A stretch of DNA of 64,000 bases from Shewanella xiamenensis (GTDB taxonomy: Bacteria > Pseudomonadota > Gammaproteobacteria > Enterobacterales > Shewanellaceae), in contig NZ_BMOP01000012.1 of assembly GCF_014647135.1 (NCBI RefSeq), positions 16,677-80,676 on the forward strand, read 5' to 3'. The notes under the pieces were generated by a model. That model worked only from the letters and a program-made list of their open reading frames with translations, made no database searches and was not told the DNA's origin. A program made the translations under genes and the position numbers. This document shows, one piece after another, positions 1 through 9,229 of this stretch (the first letter of the stretch is position 1; every line of letters starts with the position of its first letter).

Positions 1-46
1 GTCTGCGGCTGCTTAAATTTAAGAGGCGAGCATTAAAGAAGGAGAT

Positions 47-69
47 TTGCCCTTACGAATTAAGGGCAA
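47..69. other. 9-bp hairpin downstream of ycgL
   Basis: The arms TTGCCCTTA and TAAGGGCAA are perfectly complementary around a 5-nt loop. The hairpin lies about 70 bases past the ycgL stop. Neither strand has a clean run of T after the stem, so it is only a weak terminator candidate. The first 139 bases otherwise show no open frame I can support. Confidence 0.3.
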
Positions 70-139
70 GAAGAGCTTTGTATATGCTGCAACAGATTTA
101 AAGACTGTCTTTGGCAGTTACCCTGTGCACAGTTACAGA

Positions 140-418
140 CTAGTCTTGAATCCCAAGGCTTTCTCTGTGCTCGGCCAATAAATTAACCTGCGGTGGCGGA
201 ATTTGTAAATAAAATCCCTTTTCCTTGAGTGCTGCTCTGACCTTATGAATATCGGCAATACCGAGTGATTCACGCTTAGCAATCGGGAATACCATCACTA
301 ACTGAGGCACACCAAACATATCTAACAACGCCTGCGGGACGTCGTCAAAACAGTCCCTTTTGTTTACAAATAAGTAAGTGTCAGCCTTTCGACTACTTTT
401 ATAAACCGCACATAGCAT
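140..418 (-). CDS. ycgL: YcgL domain protein
   Basis: This is a 92-residue protein of the YcgL family, small cytoplasmic proteins found widely in gammaproteobacteria without an established biochemical role. The family pattern is visible: an N-terminal CAVYKSSRKADTYLFV strand, a central FGVPQLVMVFP segment, and the C-terminal YLQIPPPQVNLL stretch. The frame stays open to an upstream ATG at 457 (105 residues). I prefer the ATG at 418 because homologues begin just before the CxVYKS strand. It is divergent from minC, an arrangement common in this lineage. It is near minCDE, but a role in division is not shown by the sequence. Confidence 0.85.
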   Translation of the reverse strand: MLCAVYKSSRKADTYLFVNKRDCFDDVPQALLDMFGVPQLVMVFPIAKRESLGIADIHKVRAALKEKGFYLQIPPPQVNLLAEHRESLGIQD

Positions 419-540
419 AAGAGTATAAATATCCAATAGTTCAAACTTGCCAGTCAATGGGGCACACTATAACATGGTCGCCTAGTAATTTAATTGCAAA
501 TCAGCGAACCGACTGATGATTTCTGGAGAATAGTGCCGGG

Positions 541-1206
541 ATGTCAAAACCTAGCTTAGAGTTAAAAGGCGCTTCTTTTACTCTTTCAGTGCTTCATATT
601 AATAACAGCGATTTAAATGCTGTCATGGCTGAATTAGATAGCAAATTGGCACAAGCTCCCCAATTTTTTCTGGGTGCCCCTTTAGTCGTCAACCTCAGCG
701 CCATTCAAGATAACGATTTTAATTTACAGGGCTTAAAAGAGTTATTACTTTCCCGCCAGTTAGTTATTGTAGGAATTACTGGTGCAACTAACGTCCTAAG
801 CAACCAAGCTAAAACACTCGGACTTGCCATAGTCAAAGCGGGTAAACAAAGCGTCGCCCCTCCACCAGCACCGCGTCAAACTAAGATTTTGAAGCAAAAT
901 ATCCGCTCAGGTCAGCAGGTCTATGCAAAAAATGGCGATTTAATCATATTTGGTGCGGTAGGTAATGGCGCAGAAGTCATCGCCGATGGTAGCATTCATA
1001 TTTATGGTGCGTTACGAGGAAAGGCCATGGCGGGCGCAGCTGGCGACAGCAGCGCGGTAATCATTGCTCATTCCCTCGAGGCAGAATTAGTTTCAATAGC
1101 AGGGCAATATTGGCTCGCTGAAAATCTACAACAACATAGCTCAGATAAAGGCGGCTGCATTCGCTTAAATGGCGAGTCGCTTATCGTTGAATCATTGCCC
1201 CTCTAA
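541..1206 (+). CDS. minC: septum site-determining protein MinC
   Basis: MinC is the FtsZ-polymerisation inhibitor that blocks division near the cell poles after recruitment to the membrane by MinD. The 221-residue length is usual. The N-terminal domain (about residues 1-105) carries the FTLSVLHI start typical of MinC_N. A Pro-rich linker (about 101-106) leads to the C-terminal beta-helix domain, with [20 protein letters not shown] as its signature, which binds MinD and dimerises. It is first of three genes. minD starts 27 bases after its stop, which points to a single transcript. Confidence 0.95.
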   Translation: MSKPSLELKGASFTLSVLHINNSDLNAVMAELDSKLAQAPQFFLGAPLVVNLSAIQDNDFNLQGLKELLLSRQLVIVGITGATNVLSNQAKTLGLAIVKAGKQSVAPPPAPRQTKILKQNIRSGQQVYAKNGDLIIFGAVGNGAEVIADGSIHIYGALRGKAMAGAAGDSSAVIIAHSLEAELVSIAGQYWLAENLQQHSSDKGGCIRLNGESLIVESLPL

Positions 1207-1233
1207 ATGGCACAAAAAAGGATAGAGAGAAAC

Positions 1234-2043
1234 ATGGCACAAATTATTGTTGTCACTTCAGGTAAAGGTGGTGTTGGTAAAACCACATCCAGTGCGGCGA
1301 TTGCAACTGGACTTGCACTACAAGGGCATAAAACTGTTGTTATCGATTTCGATATAGGCTTGCGTAACTTGGATCTGATCATGGGCTGCGAGCGCCGCGT
1401 CGTCTATGACTTTGTCAATGTCATCAACGGTGAAGCGAATTTAAATCAGGCACTTATCAAAGATAAACGCTGTGAAAAACTGTTTGTACTGCCAGCCTCG
1501 CAAACTCGTGATAAAGACGCCCTAACAAAAGAAGGCGTGGGCCGTGTGCTTGACGATTTAGCCAAAGAATTTGAATTTATTATCTGTGATTCCCCTGCAG
1601 GTATTGAGCAAGGCGCGATGATGGCATTGTATTTTGCCGATATCGCCATTGTGACGACCAACCCTGAAGTAAGCTCGGTTCGCGACTCTGACCGTATTCT
1701 AGGAATGCTGCAAAGTAAGTCACGCCGCGCAGAACTCAGTTTAGAGCCGATAAAAGAGTACTTACTGTTGACTCGTTATTCTCCAAGTCGGGTAAAATCG
1801 GGCGAAATGTTAAGTGTTGACGATGTAAAAGAAATCCTTGCCATTGATTTGCTTGGTGTTATCCCTGAATCACAATCCGTACTCAAGGCATCAAACTCCG
1901 GAGTACCTGTGATTATCGATCAAGAAAGTGATGCAGGCGCCGCTTATAGTGACACTGTCGCGCGTTTATTGGGTGAAGATGTCCCAGTACGCTTTATTAC
2001 GGAAGAGAAAAAAGGTTTCTTACAACGGATATTTGGTAGCTAA
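1234..2043 (+). CDS. minD: septum site-determining ATPase MinD
   Basis: MinD is a ParA/MinD-family ATPase that binds the inner membrane as an ATP dimer, recruits MinC, and is released by MinE to give pole-to-pole oscillation. The deviant Walker A motif GKGGVGKTT is at residues 10-18, with Lys11 and Lys16. The C-terminal amphipathic membrane-targeting helix [11 protein letters not shown] is present. The frame is open from an ATG at 1207, directly after the minC stop. The ATG at 1234 gives the canonical N-terminus [13 protein letters not shown] and is preceded by a purine-rich GGATAGAGAG site, so I chose it (269 residues). minE follows after 2 bases. Confidence 0.96.
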   Translation: MAQIIVVTSGKGGVGKTTSSAAIATGLALQGHKTVVIDFDIGLRNLDLIMGCERRVVYDFVNVINGEANLNQALIKDKRCEKLFVLPASQTRDKDALTKEGVGRVLDDLAKEFEFIICDSPAGIEQGAMMALYFADIAIVTTNPEVSSVRDSDRILGMLQSKSRRAELSLEPIKEYLLLTRYSPSRVKSGEMLSVDDVKEILAIDLLGVIPESQSVLKASNSGVPVIIDQESDAGAAYSDTVARLLGEDVPVRFITEEKKGFLQRIFGS

Positions 2044-2045
2044 TT

Positions 2046-2303
2046 ATGTCTTTACTCGACTATTTCAAAAGCAAGAAAAAGCCTAGCACCGCGGTAATGG
2101 CAAAAGAGCGACTACAAATTATTGTGGCCCATCAGCGTGGACAACGCGACACACCTGACTATTTCCCGCAGATGAAGCAAGAAATCATCGCCGTGATCCG
2201 CAAGTATGTGCAGATTTCGGATGATCAAGTTTCAGTGCAATTAGATCAGAATGACGATAACTTGTCGGTACTCGAACTTAACGTGACGTTGCCAGACAGA
2301 TAA
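2046..2303 (+). CDS. minE: cell division topological specificity factor MinE
   Basis: MinE stimulates MinD ATPase and restricts MinCD to the poles so that the Z ring forms at midcell. The protein has 85 residues, as is normal. It has the N-terminal membrane-binding and anti-MinCD helix ([16 protein letters not shown], then [11 protein letters not shown]) and the C-terminal topological-specificity domain ending in ELNVTLP. It starts 2 bases after the minD stop, so translational coupling in the minCDE operon is likely. Confidence 0.96.
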   Translation: MSLLDYFKSKKKPSTAVMAKERLQIIVAHQRGQRDTPDYFPQMKQEIIAVIRKYVQISDDQVSVQLDQNDDNLSVLELNVTLPDR

Positions 2304-2314
2304 GTCGAGCGTTG

Positions 2315-2340
2315 GCGTCATCCTCAAATGGGGATGACGC
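2315..2340 (+). terminator. hairpin after minCDE
   Basis: A perfect 9-bp stem, GCGTCATCC with GGATGACGC, encloses an 8-nt loop 12 bases after the minE stop. The following bases (GTTCTGC) are not a strong T run, so termination here may be weak or the stem may only protect the 3' end. Confidence 0.45.
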
Positions 2341-2482
2341 GTTCTGCTGCGCCTTTCTCCTACCCCCATGCTTTAGCTGGGGTAAAATCAAGGCCTAACA
2401 CCTTAAATGCGAATTTAGGCATCAAATCTTAGGTCAAAACCGAAATGTTAAAAGCAAAATATTGGCGCCTAATCAGTAAAAC

Positions 2483-3628
2483 TTAAACTTCAAGCTTTGC
2501 CAACGATTCGGCCGCAATGTCTGCGCGCCAGCCATTTAACACCGTCGGCAATTCGCCCTGCTGTGTATCCCAACGCCATTGTAAATACTCATGAATATGA
2601 CGTTTAGAGCCCAGCATTTCCACCGGAATGGCATGTTGTTCACAGAGTTCGGTTAAACAGGTTTTAATGGTCTTAAAAGCGGATTTATAACCCGGTTTAA
2701 GCGCTAAAACATCAACTAGCTCCGGCGGATTGTTTAAGTCAGCAGTCTGCATTATCCGTAAAATATCTTTACCATGGATGCGTTTTTCCTGCTCAGTTAA
2801 ATCGTTCAATTTAAACAAATCACTCATGCTTTTAGGCTGTTTTTTCGCTAGCGCAATTAAACCATGATCTTTAATCACAAAGCCTAAGGCTAAATCCCGT
2901 GCCAAAGCTTTTTCTAAACGCCATTTAGCCAGCACTTTAAGGTAAGCCAATTGAGGCTCGGTTAATTGAAATGCGTTTTTTACTTTAAGGTATGCAGTCT
3001 CGAGATCGGGAGGAGCTAAACGCCCTTCAGTCATCCGCTCGCCTTCTTCATAAAGCCAATCTAAACGGCCTTGCGCTTTAAGCTTGTCGGCGAGTTGCGG
3101 ATAAAGTTGATAAAGATACAACACATCATTAGCGGCGTAGCTAAGTTGCGCCTCGGTTAAGGGACGACGTATCCAGTCGGTGCGTGACTCACCTTTATCA
3201 ATCACTTCACCTAAGCAGGTTTCGACTAACTTGGCATAACCTAAGCCATGGCCCATACCGCATAATGAAGCCGCAATTTGGCTATCAAATAAGGGCGTAG
3301 GTTGGCGCTGGCCATAATGGGCGAAGACTTCTAAATCCTCACTGCAGGAATGTACTAGCTTGATAATGTTTGGATTATCTAACAAAGCCCAAAATGCACC
3401 GAGATTGGGCAAAGCCACAGGGTCAATCAAAGCTAAGGTGTTACCATCATAGGCTTGGATCAGGCCAAGCTTAGCGTAATACGTACGTGTGCGCACAAAC
3501 TCGGTATCTAATACCAGTACTGCGCTCTGTTGATATTGAGCGACGAGGTCATTGAGGCTCGCTTCGTCGCTCACATAGTGAAACACTGACAAATTCTTCT
3601 CCAGTTCCTGTGGGATAATCACATCCAT
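2483..3628 (-). CDS. rnd: ribonuclease D
   Basis: RNase D is a 3'-5' exoribonuclease that trims tRNA precursors and other small RNAs. The DEDD exonuclease core is visible: DTEF (Asp41, Glu43), the HSCSEDLE segment with Asp98, and SYAANDVLY with Tyr164 and Asp168, giving the DEDDy type. HRDC-type helical domains follow from about residue 210. The length of 381 is normal. The ATG at 3628 has no Shine-Dalgarno, because it sits directly after the T run of the upstream terminator. An in-frame TTG at 3592 (codon 13) has GGAG six bases before it and may be the true start. The gene lies 34 bases after fadD on the same strand. Confidence 0.93.
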   Translation of the reverse strand: MDVIIPQELEKNLSVFHYVSDEASLNDLVAQYQQSAVLVLDTEFVRTRTYYAKLGLIQAYDGNTLALIDPVALPNLGAFWALLDNPNIIKLVHSCSEDLEVFAHYGQRQPTPLFDSQIAASLCGMGHGLGYAKLVETCLGEVIDKGESRTDWIRRPLTEAQLSYAANDVLYLYQLYPQLADKLKAQGRLDWLYEEGERMTEGRLAPPDLETAYLKVKNAFQLTEPQLAYLKVLAKWRLEKALARDLALGFVIKDHGLIALAKKQPKSMSDLFKLNDLTEQEKRIHGKDILRIMQTADLNNPPELVDVLALKPGYKSAFKTIKTCLTELCEQHAIPVEMLGSKRHIHEYLQWRWDTQQGELPTVLNGWRADIAAESLAKLEV

Positions 3629-3636
3629 AAAAACAA

Positions 3637-3657
3637 AAGCCGGCTTATTGCCGGCTT
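3637..3657 (-). terminator. intrinsic terminator of fadD
   Basis: On the minus strand an AAGCCGGC/GCCGGCTT stem (8 bp, 5-nt loop) is followed by TTTTGTTTTT. It starts 5 bases after the fadD stop, and its T run ends directly at the ATG proposed for rnd. It should uncouple most fadD transcription from rnd. Confidence 0.75.
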
Positions 3658-3662
3658 CAATC

Positions 3663-5336
3663 TTACGCGCGCTTGACTTCGTCTCTCAGTTCTCGTCGCA
3701 AGATCTTACCCACATTGGTTTTAGGTAACTCGTCCCTAAATTCTACCAGCTTCGGCACTTTATATCCCGTTAAATGCACTCGGCAATGCTTAATGATGTC
3801 TTCAGCGGTTAAAGATTTATCTTTCGCCACCACAAACACCTTCACTAACTCGCCACTCGCATCATTAGGAACCCCTACTGCCGCAACTTCTATCACCTTA
3901 GGATGTAAAGCAACAACCTCTTCCACTTCATTGGGGAAGACGTTAAAGCCAGAAACTAAAATCATGTCTTTCTTACGATCAACAATATAGAAGAAACCCT
4001 GTTCATCCATATAACCAATATCGCCCGTGGCGAGCCAGCCGTCTTTATCAATCACTTTGGCGGTCTCTTCTGGACGCTGCCAATAGCCTTTCATGATCTG
4101 TGGGCCTTTGCCAAATAGCTCACCTGTCTCGCCTTGGGGCAACACATTACCCGCATCATCACGCACTTGAATGAGTGTAGATGGCGCAGGAAAACCGATA
4201 GAACCGTTATAACCGTCTAAGTTATAGGGACAGCATGTTAACAGGGGCGAGGCTTCAGTTAACCCATAACCTTCAAGTAAACGGGTTTTAGTGATGCTCT
4301 GCCATTTATCGGCCACGGCTTTTTGCACTGCCATACCACCACCAATGGATAATTTGAGGCGAGAAAAATCCAGCTCAGCAAAATCACTACTATTCACTAA
4401 GGCATTAAACAGGGTGTTAACACCTGTCAGGGCGGTAAAAGGATATTTCTTGAGTTCAGCCACAAACCCTGGAATATCCCGAGGGTTAGTGATTAAGAGG
4501 TTCTGACTGCCCTTATGTAAAAACAGTAAGCAATTCACTGTTAAGGCAAAAATATGGTAAAGCGGTAATGCAGTTACAACAAATTCAGTACCATCCCGCA
4601 GTGCCGGAGAATAAGCACCGTTGGCCTGCAACACGTTTGCCACCACATTACGGTGGGTTAACATGGCGCCCTTTGAAACCCCAGTCGTACCACCAGTATA
4701 TTGCAAAAAGGCAAGGTCACCCCCAGTGATTACGGGTTTGACATACTGCATTCTGCGACCTCTTGACAAGGTTTCGCGCATCGAAAGGGCATGGGGTAGA
4801 TCGTATTTAGGCACCAGTTTTTTAATATATTTAACAACAAAGTTAACTAAGGTGCGTTTTGGCGCACTTAGTTGATCGCCTAAACTAGTGATAATGACAC
4901 TTTTCACGGGCGTTTGATCGACCACTTCTTCTAAGGTGCGGGCGAAGTTAGACACCACAACAATGGCTTTGGCGCCCGAGTCAATCAACTGATGTTTGAG
5001 CTCTCGCGGGGTATAAAGTGGGTTAACGTTAACCACCACCATACCAGCACGTAATACCCCAAACAACGCAATAGGATATTGCAACAGATTGGGCATCATC
5101 AGTGCGACACGATCGCCCTTTTGTAGCTTCAATTCATTTTGTAAATAAGCAGCAAAAGCACGGCTACTTTCTTCAAGTTTACGGTAAGTTAGCGTGGCCC
5201 CCATGTTGATAAATGCAGGTTGATCCGCATACTTAGCCACCGCGGTCTCGAACATATCGATAAGCGATGAATACTGATCCACATTAATCTCAGCAGGCAC
5301 ATCTTTTGGTAAATGTTTAATCCAAGGCTGATCCAC
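3663..5336 (-). CDS. fadD: long-chain fatty acid-CoA ligase
   Basis: FadD activates long-chain fatty acids to acyl-CoA using ATP at the inner membrane, the entry step of beta-oxidation. The 557-residue protein shows the ANL-superfamily motifs in order: the P-loop [16 protein letters not shown] near residue 215, YGLTE near 358, the WLATGDIG hinge region, and [16 protein letters not shown], the fatty-acyl-CoA synthetase signature. A C-terminal Lys in [11 protein letters not shown] is the adenylation lysine. It is monocistronic by layout: a terminator follows it, and about 200 bases with no gene lie before it. I saw no confident FadR- or PsrA-type operator there. Confidence 0.93.
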   Translation of the reverse strand: MDQPWIKHLPKDVPAEINVDQYSSLIDMFETAVAKYADQPAFINMGATLTYRKLEESSRAFAAYLQNELKLQKGDRVALMMPNLLQYPIALFGVLRAGMVVVNVNPLYTPRELKHQLIDSGAKAIVVVSNFARTLEEVVDQTPVKSVIITSLGDQLSAPKRTLVNFVVKYIKKLVPKYDLPHALSMRETLSRGRRMQYVKPVITGGDLAFLQYTGGTTGVSKGAMLTHRNVVANVLQANGAYSPALRDGTEFVVTALPLYHIFALTVNCLLFLHKGSQNLLITNPRDIPGFVAELKKYPFTALTGVNTLFNALVNSSDFAELDFSRLKLSIGGGMAVQKAVADKWQSITKTRLLEGYGLTEASPLLTCCPYNLDGYNGSIGFPAPSTLIQVRDDAGNVLPQGETGELFGKGPQIMKGYWQRPEETAKVIDKDGWLATGDIGYMDEQGFFYIVDRKKDMILVSGFNVFPNEVEEVVALHPKVIEVAAVGVPNDASGELVKVFVVAKDKSLTAEDIIKHCRVHLTGYKVPKLVEFRDELPKTNVGKILRRELRDEVKRA

Positions 5337-5535
5337 TACTTTCTCCTAAATCCCCACAACTGCGGATACGGTACCCTTACTACCGCCAATACTCGACAAA
5401 TACCGAGTTAAAATACCGACTTACATTTTATTGTTATTGATTTACCCGGATAAATCATACGGGCGTTTTAATTTTGATCATCATCACATAAAAGAAACAA
5501 AAAACCTAGTGTCTTTTTTATGTTAGTAAAAGCCA

Positions 5536-6402
5536 TTATTCGACAAAACGTTGGATTAACTGACTAACCGCTTGCGCATTATCCATATGCACATGATGGT
5601 CCCCCTCAAGCATATGTTCAGACAAATTGCTGAACCATTTCCTTGCTTTAGGTAGCGCCGTATGTAATTGGCTAAAACCTTGTTTGCCGCAGATGAGTAA
5701 GGTAACCACCGAAATATTTTGCATTAAAGCATCGACTTGCTCAAAGGTCAGTCGCATTGGCGAGTCGAGCCTTAGTCTTGGATCACTTCGCCAAACAACT
5801 CCATCAGAAGTCGCTTGCATATTGCGGTCAAGTAATAGTCGACACCACGGTTCGGCCAATCCGGTTAAATGCACTCTAGCCTTAACTGCCGTTTCCAGAC
5901 TATCGTAGACTCTCATCCGTTTGTGTTTTTGCGCTAAAAATTTCTCATGTTGGTAAAAGCTTTTCCTCAGCCGCGATTTGGCTTGGGTTGCTGACTCATA
6001 TAAGGGACTTAAGGCCTCAATTAAAATCAGCTTATTAACCTTTTCTGGAAATGCTGCCGTATACGCAGAGGCGATAATCCCCCCTAATGAATGCCCAATA
6101 ATAGCCAGTGGCTTTTGTGGCAAAATCGCCAGTAACGCATCGAGATCGTATAAATAGTCAATCCAGTGTAATGGGTAATGTCCCGGCCGATGCGCCGAAA
6201 AACCATGACCGGGCCAATCTATGGCAAGAATTTGGTAATCTGACAAATACTCAGCGAGAGGCTCAAAACTGTTGGCATTGTCTAACCAGCCATGCAACGC
6301 GAGCAATAATGGCTTATCTTTCGCTCCCCATAATCGACCACTCAGCTTGATATGGGGTAACACAAACTCGACTTGATTTTTGGGGGCGAAAGATTGCCAC
6401 AT
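5536..6402 (-). CDS. alpha/beta hydrolase
   Basis: This is a 288-residue alpha/beta-hydrolase-fold protein with no signal peptide, so it is probably cytoplasmic. An HGWLDN oxyanion-loop segment lies at about residue 37. The nucleophile elbow GHSLGG places Ser105. A catalytic-His candidate is in the GDHHVHMD segment near residue 269. The substrate cannot be told from the sequence; esterase or thioesterase activity are the usual possibilities. It lies 21 bases downstream of the methyltransferase gene on the same strand, so the two may be co-transcribed. Confidence 0.8.
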   Translation of the reverse strand: MWQSFAPKNQVEFVLPHIKLSGRLWGAKDKPLLLALHGWLDNANSFEPLAEYLSDYQILAIDWPGHGFSAHRPGHYPLHWIDYLYDLDALLAILPQKPLAIIGHSLGGIIASAYTAAFPEKVNKLILIEALSPLYESATQAKSRLRKSFYQHEKFLAQKHKRMRVYDSLETAVKARVHLTGLAEPWCRLLLDRNMQATSDGVVWRSDPRLRLDSPMRLTFEQVDALMQNISVVTLLICGKQGFSQLHTALPKARKWFSNLSEHMLEGDHHVHMDNAQAVSQLIQRFVE

Positions 6403-6423
6403 ATTGCCTCTAATGTCAGGTGA

Positions 6424-7236
6424 TTAGCGGGATTTTTTGACAAATTTGAGCGTCATGCGATCACTCTCACCAATTGCTTGGTATTTTTCTTTATCTGTAT
6501 CACCTAAAGCAAAGGAAGGTGGCAACGTCCATACTCCCTTGGCATAGTCCTTAGTGTCTTTCGGATTGGCGTTGATTTCGGAGCTTTCGGCTAAGGTAAA
6601 ACCGACCTTTTTGGCCAGCGCGATCATCTCGTCTTGATCCATATAGCCCGTGCTCATATTCATGCCTTTATTGGCTCTATGTTCGACGACGCCAAATACA
6701 CCGCCATCTTTAAGCACTTTGTAAGAAGCGGCAAACACGTTTTCGAGCTGGTCGCTTGAAGCCCAATTATGTAAGTTACGGAAAGTTAATACCAAGTCAG
6801 CACTGCCATCGGCACCTAAATTCATTTTGGCTGGAGGGTCGAGAACCACCATTTTCGCATTACCAAATAAGGCTTTATTGGCCGTCATCCAAGTATCGAA
6901 TTTCACGCCCGCATTGGCGCGATAGCGATTACCAGGGGTGTCCGTGCTGGGGGTAGTTTCGAAACTGGCGGCAATATATTGTCCCTTAGGCGCAAGATAA
7001 GGGGCAAGGATTTCAGTGTACCAGCCATTACCTGGCCAAAGTTCAATCACGGTTTGTGTTGGGGTTATACCAAAAAATGTAAGGGTTTCTGCGGGGTGAC
7101 GATAAATATCGCGGCTAGCGTTTTTGGCTTGGCGAAAATCACTTTTAATGGCTTTATCTAATGCTTCATCTGCATTGGCCATACCTGAACAGAGACCAGC
7201 AATCAGCATACTGGCGATGAGTGTGACTTTTTTCAT
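6424..7236 (-). CDS. class I SAM methyltransferase with a signal peptide
   Basis: This 270-residue protein has a clear Sec signal peptide: two Lys, a hydrophobic stretch, and an ANA/DE cleavage site after residue 22. It is followed by a Rossmann methyltransferase fold. Motif I is VIELWPGNGWYTEIL (about residues 63-77), with the acidic residue Glu65 and Gly69/Gly71. Motif II/III-like strands are VVLDPP and LVLTFRNLHNW. The family is widely annotated as SAM-dependent methyltransferase, but the signal peptide implies a periplasmic location where SAM is not expected. Either it binds another ligand, or it is a degenerate fold. The product and substrate are unknown. A good AGGAGAATT ribosome-binding site precedes the ATG. 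Confidence 0.8.
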   Translation of the reverse strand: MKKVTLIASMLIAGLCSGMANADEALDKAIKSDFRQAKNASRDIYRHPAETLTFFGITPTQTVIELWPGNGWYTEILAPYLAPKGQYIAASFETTPSTDTPGNRYRANAGVKFDTWMTANKALFGNAKMVVLDPPAKMNLGADGSADLVLTFRNLHNWASSDQLENVFAASYKVLKDGGVFGVVEHRANKGMNMSTGYMDQDEMIALAKKVGFTLAESSEINANPKDTKDYAKGVWTLPPSFALGDTDKEKYQAIGESDRMTLKFVKKSR

Positions 7237-7366
7237 AATAATTCTCCTTGGATACCGAAGACTTAAGCTAGCAGTCTATATAAAAAAATCCAAGAATTAG
7301 CCGCATAAGTTGACCATTTAGGCTGTAAATATTTGTGATGTCATGGGAGCATTAATGTGCGATGTA

Positions 7367-8074
7367 TTAACGAGAGATGGCGGAATCCACCCGCCGCCAA
7401 GCCATATACAAGGCGCAGATACTGCAAAACAACCAAATGGCGACCCAAATCCACGCTGGTATCCATGAACGATCAGCCAGCAGCACCGCATCGCCCTGCC
7501 CTTCGAGTCCGAGCAATACCGTTGGGCTTGCCAGCGCATTGAGCATGATCATCAAACCAATAATGCGTAAAAATTGCGTGAGGATTTTATTTTTGCTGAG
7601 TTTTAACGGCAGTAACAACACTATCGTCAGTACCGCTAAAATGGCTAAGGTGAGCAAATCTCGCCCCCACAGCAGACCACTTAGCACCACTAAACCGCCT
7701 AAAAACGCAAAGCTTAGGCGAATGCCCTTAGGCCAAGTCGCCAGCAGATAAATAAGGTATCCCCAACAGGCTGCGCCAAAATAGCCCGCAAATCCAATCA
7801 CCAGTGGCGAGCCACCTTGGCTAAAGCAAAACCCCGCACCATTGGGAAAGAGTTGAATATGACTCACTATGCCGCCACTGAGCACTGTCGCTATCCCATG
7901 GGACAACTCGTGGAAATAGCTCTCTAACCACTTAAAAGGCACACTCAGATAAGGAATGCGCGTCAAAATGAGGGCCAGCATCAGTTCGATGATAAACAAA
8001 CCGCGGCTCGGAAGGCCGCCAGTTAAACGAGGTGTAAAACGGGATTGAGAAGACACAGGCGCACTATCAGGCAT
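7367..8074 (-). CDS. M50-like membrane metallopeptidase
   Basis: This is a 235-residue integral membrane protein with a HELSH zinc motif (residues 55-59 from this start), preceded by a hydrophobic segment and followed by several membrane spans. That matches the M50B-like, site-2-protease-related family. I do not see a clear second NPxxxxxDG-type motif, so the full metal site is uncertain. The frame is open upstream to 8242. I chose the ATG at 8074 because it overlaps the end of the preceding gene by 8 bases (ATG and TGA interlocked) and because the extra 56 upstream residues read like antisense of that gene. Translational coupling with that gene is likely. Confidence 0.75.
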   Translation of the reverse strand: MPDSAPVSSQSRFTPRLTGGLPSRGLFIIELMLALILTRIPYLSVPFKWLESYFHELSHGIATVLSGGIVSHIQLFPNGAGFCFSQGGSPLVIGFAGYFGAACWGYLIYLLATWPKGIRLSFAFLGGLVVLSGLLWGRDLLTLAILAVLTIVLLLPLKLSKNKILTQFLRIIGLMIMLNALASPTVLLGLEGQGDAVLLADRSWIPAWIWVAIWLFCSICALYMAWRRVDSAISR

Positions 8075-8375
8075 AAATATCCACACCCACCATCTGCTGA
8101 ATCTCTTCACGTTTGGCGGCATGTTGCGTTTGTAGGTATTGGGCGATAGCCCCTTGATGTCCTCGGGTACTTTGCTCGTATTCGAGTTGGGCACCGAGTC
8201 TGGATTGTAGGTTTTGTGACGATCCTTCATCGGTATCATCAAGGGCTAAGGCTGAAACCGCATCGAGCTCAATCACAGGGCGCGGCGCTTCCGTCGGCGA
8301 CATTCCCTGTATGACTGCGGGGCGATTACTCGCAACCGCTTGTGTCAAACTCGTTTGAAGCGAATTTACCTGCAT
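8067..8375 (-). CDS. conserved small protein of unknown function
   Basis: This is a 102-residue soluble protein without signal peptide or membrane span. It is rich in Gln, Ala and Ser and ends in a GVDIYA-type tail. The middle and C-terminal parts look helical (QSRLGAQLEYEQSTRGHQGAI, then QTQHAAKREEIQQMV). I do not recognise a characterised family. It overlaps the membrane protease gene downstream by 8 bases, so the two products may act together, for example as partner or substrate, but this is inference only. Confidence 0.65.
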   Translation of the reverse strand: MQVNSLQTSLTQAVASNRPAVIQGMSPTEAPRPVIELDAVSALALDDTDEGSSQNLQSRLGAQLEYEQSTRGHQGAIAQYLQTQHAAKREEIQQMVGVDIYA

Positions 8376-8518
8376 CGAAATGCCCAGTTAATATCCTAGT
8401 AGCCCTAGTTAGTATTGTTAGGCTGTTGTGACAAACGCCTAACTAAGATTTGATGTCTACATCGTGAGCCAATGCAGACACTTTAGATTCTAACGTATCA
8501 CGGGGAATAATGAACAGT

Positions 8519-9229
8519 TTATTCACGTCCCGGTAACTTTTTCCATGTCACAGTATCACGAAGATATACAGGCTCGAGTTCATCGACACTGGTGGTTAAT
8601 CCCGCTTTGATACCCGCTTCGGCCAGCGCTAACATGGCTCGGGCATCGGGATACTTCACCGCCGCTAAGGAGGTAATGCCGCTGCCTAGAGCTAATAACT
8701 CGGGATAGGCATCAAATCCAGTGCCACAGCCGACAATGGCTTTATTAAGATCGAATGCCAGCTCAACCTGTTCAGGCGCGCTCACCACCTCTTTACCGAC
8801 TAATGTAGCAATGCCATCGACGGCAACAAATTGACCCCAGTACACTTCTCCCATGCGCGCATCGATACAACAGAGCACTTGCTCGGCAGCGTGCTCAGCA
8901 ATCGCCATTTGTGCCATGGCCGCTAAGGTGGAAATGCCGATAACGGGTAAGTCTAACCCTAGGGCTAAACCTTGGGTCATGCTGGTACAAATACGGATGC
9001 CCGTAAAACTGCCTGGCCCACGGCCGTAAGCAATGGCATCCAGTTTATCTAAGCCGACATTGGCTTGTTTTAATACTGCTTCCACCATAGGCAATAAACG
9101 CTGACTATGCTCCCGAGGCGCATCGGCTAACTCAGCAAAAACCTGTCCTTGATAATACAGGGCAGCCGAACAAGCTTCGGTACAAGTGTCGAGGGCGAGA
9201 ATACAAACAGAGTCTTGGGGTGTTGTCAT
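8519..9229 (-). CDS. tsaB: tRNA t6A synthesis protein TsaB
   Basis: TsaB is the inactive-homologue partner of TsaD in the TsaB-TsaD-TsaE complex, which transfers threonylcarbamoyl to A37 of ANN-decoding tRNAs. The 236-residue protein shows the ASKHA-fold start ILALDTCTEACSAALY and the AYGRGPGSFTGIRI segment typical of TsaB, and it lacks the metal-binding HxxxH of TsaD. The length matches the gammaproteobacterial family. An ATG at 9229 gives a short nine-residue extension before the first strand. It is an essential gene in most relatives. Confidence 0.93.
   Translation of the reverse strand: MTTPQDSVCILALDTCTEACSAALYYQGQVFAELADAPREHSQRLLPMVEAVLKQANVGLDKLDAIAYGRGPGSFTGIRICTSMTQGLALGLDLPVIGISTLAAMAQMAIAEHAAEQVLCCIDARMGEVYWGQFVAVDGIATLVGKEVVSAPEQVELAFDLNKAIVGCGTGFDAYPELLALGSGITSLAAVKYPDARAMLALAEAGIKAGLTTSVDELEPVYLRDTVTWKKLPGRE

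Noticed and set aside
5337-5535. FadR or PsrA operator before fadD
   Set aside because: No sequence matching the known palindromes of either regulator was found by eye.
8075-8242. N-terminal extension of the M50-like protein to an upstream ATG
   Set aside because: It lies antiparallel in frame within the preceding small gene on the same strand, and the overlapping ATG/TGA start is a better explanation.
8417-8443. Hairpin GTTAGGC/GCCTAAC between the small unknown gene and tsaB
   Set aside because: Seven paired bases without a T run and no known role; too weak to call a terminator or RNA.
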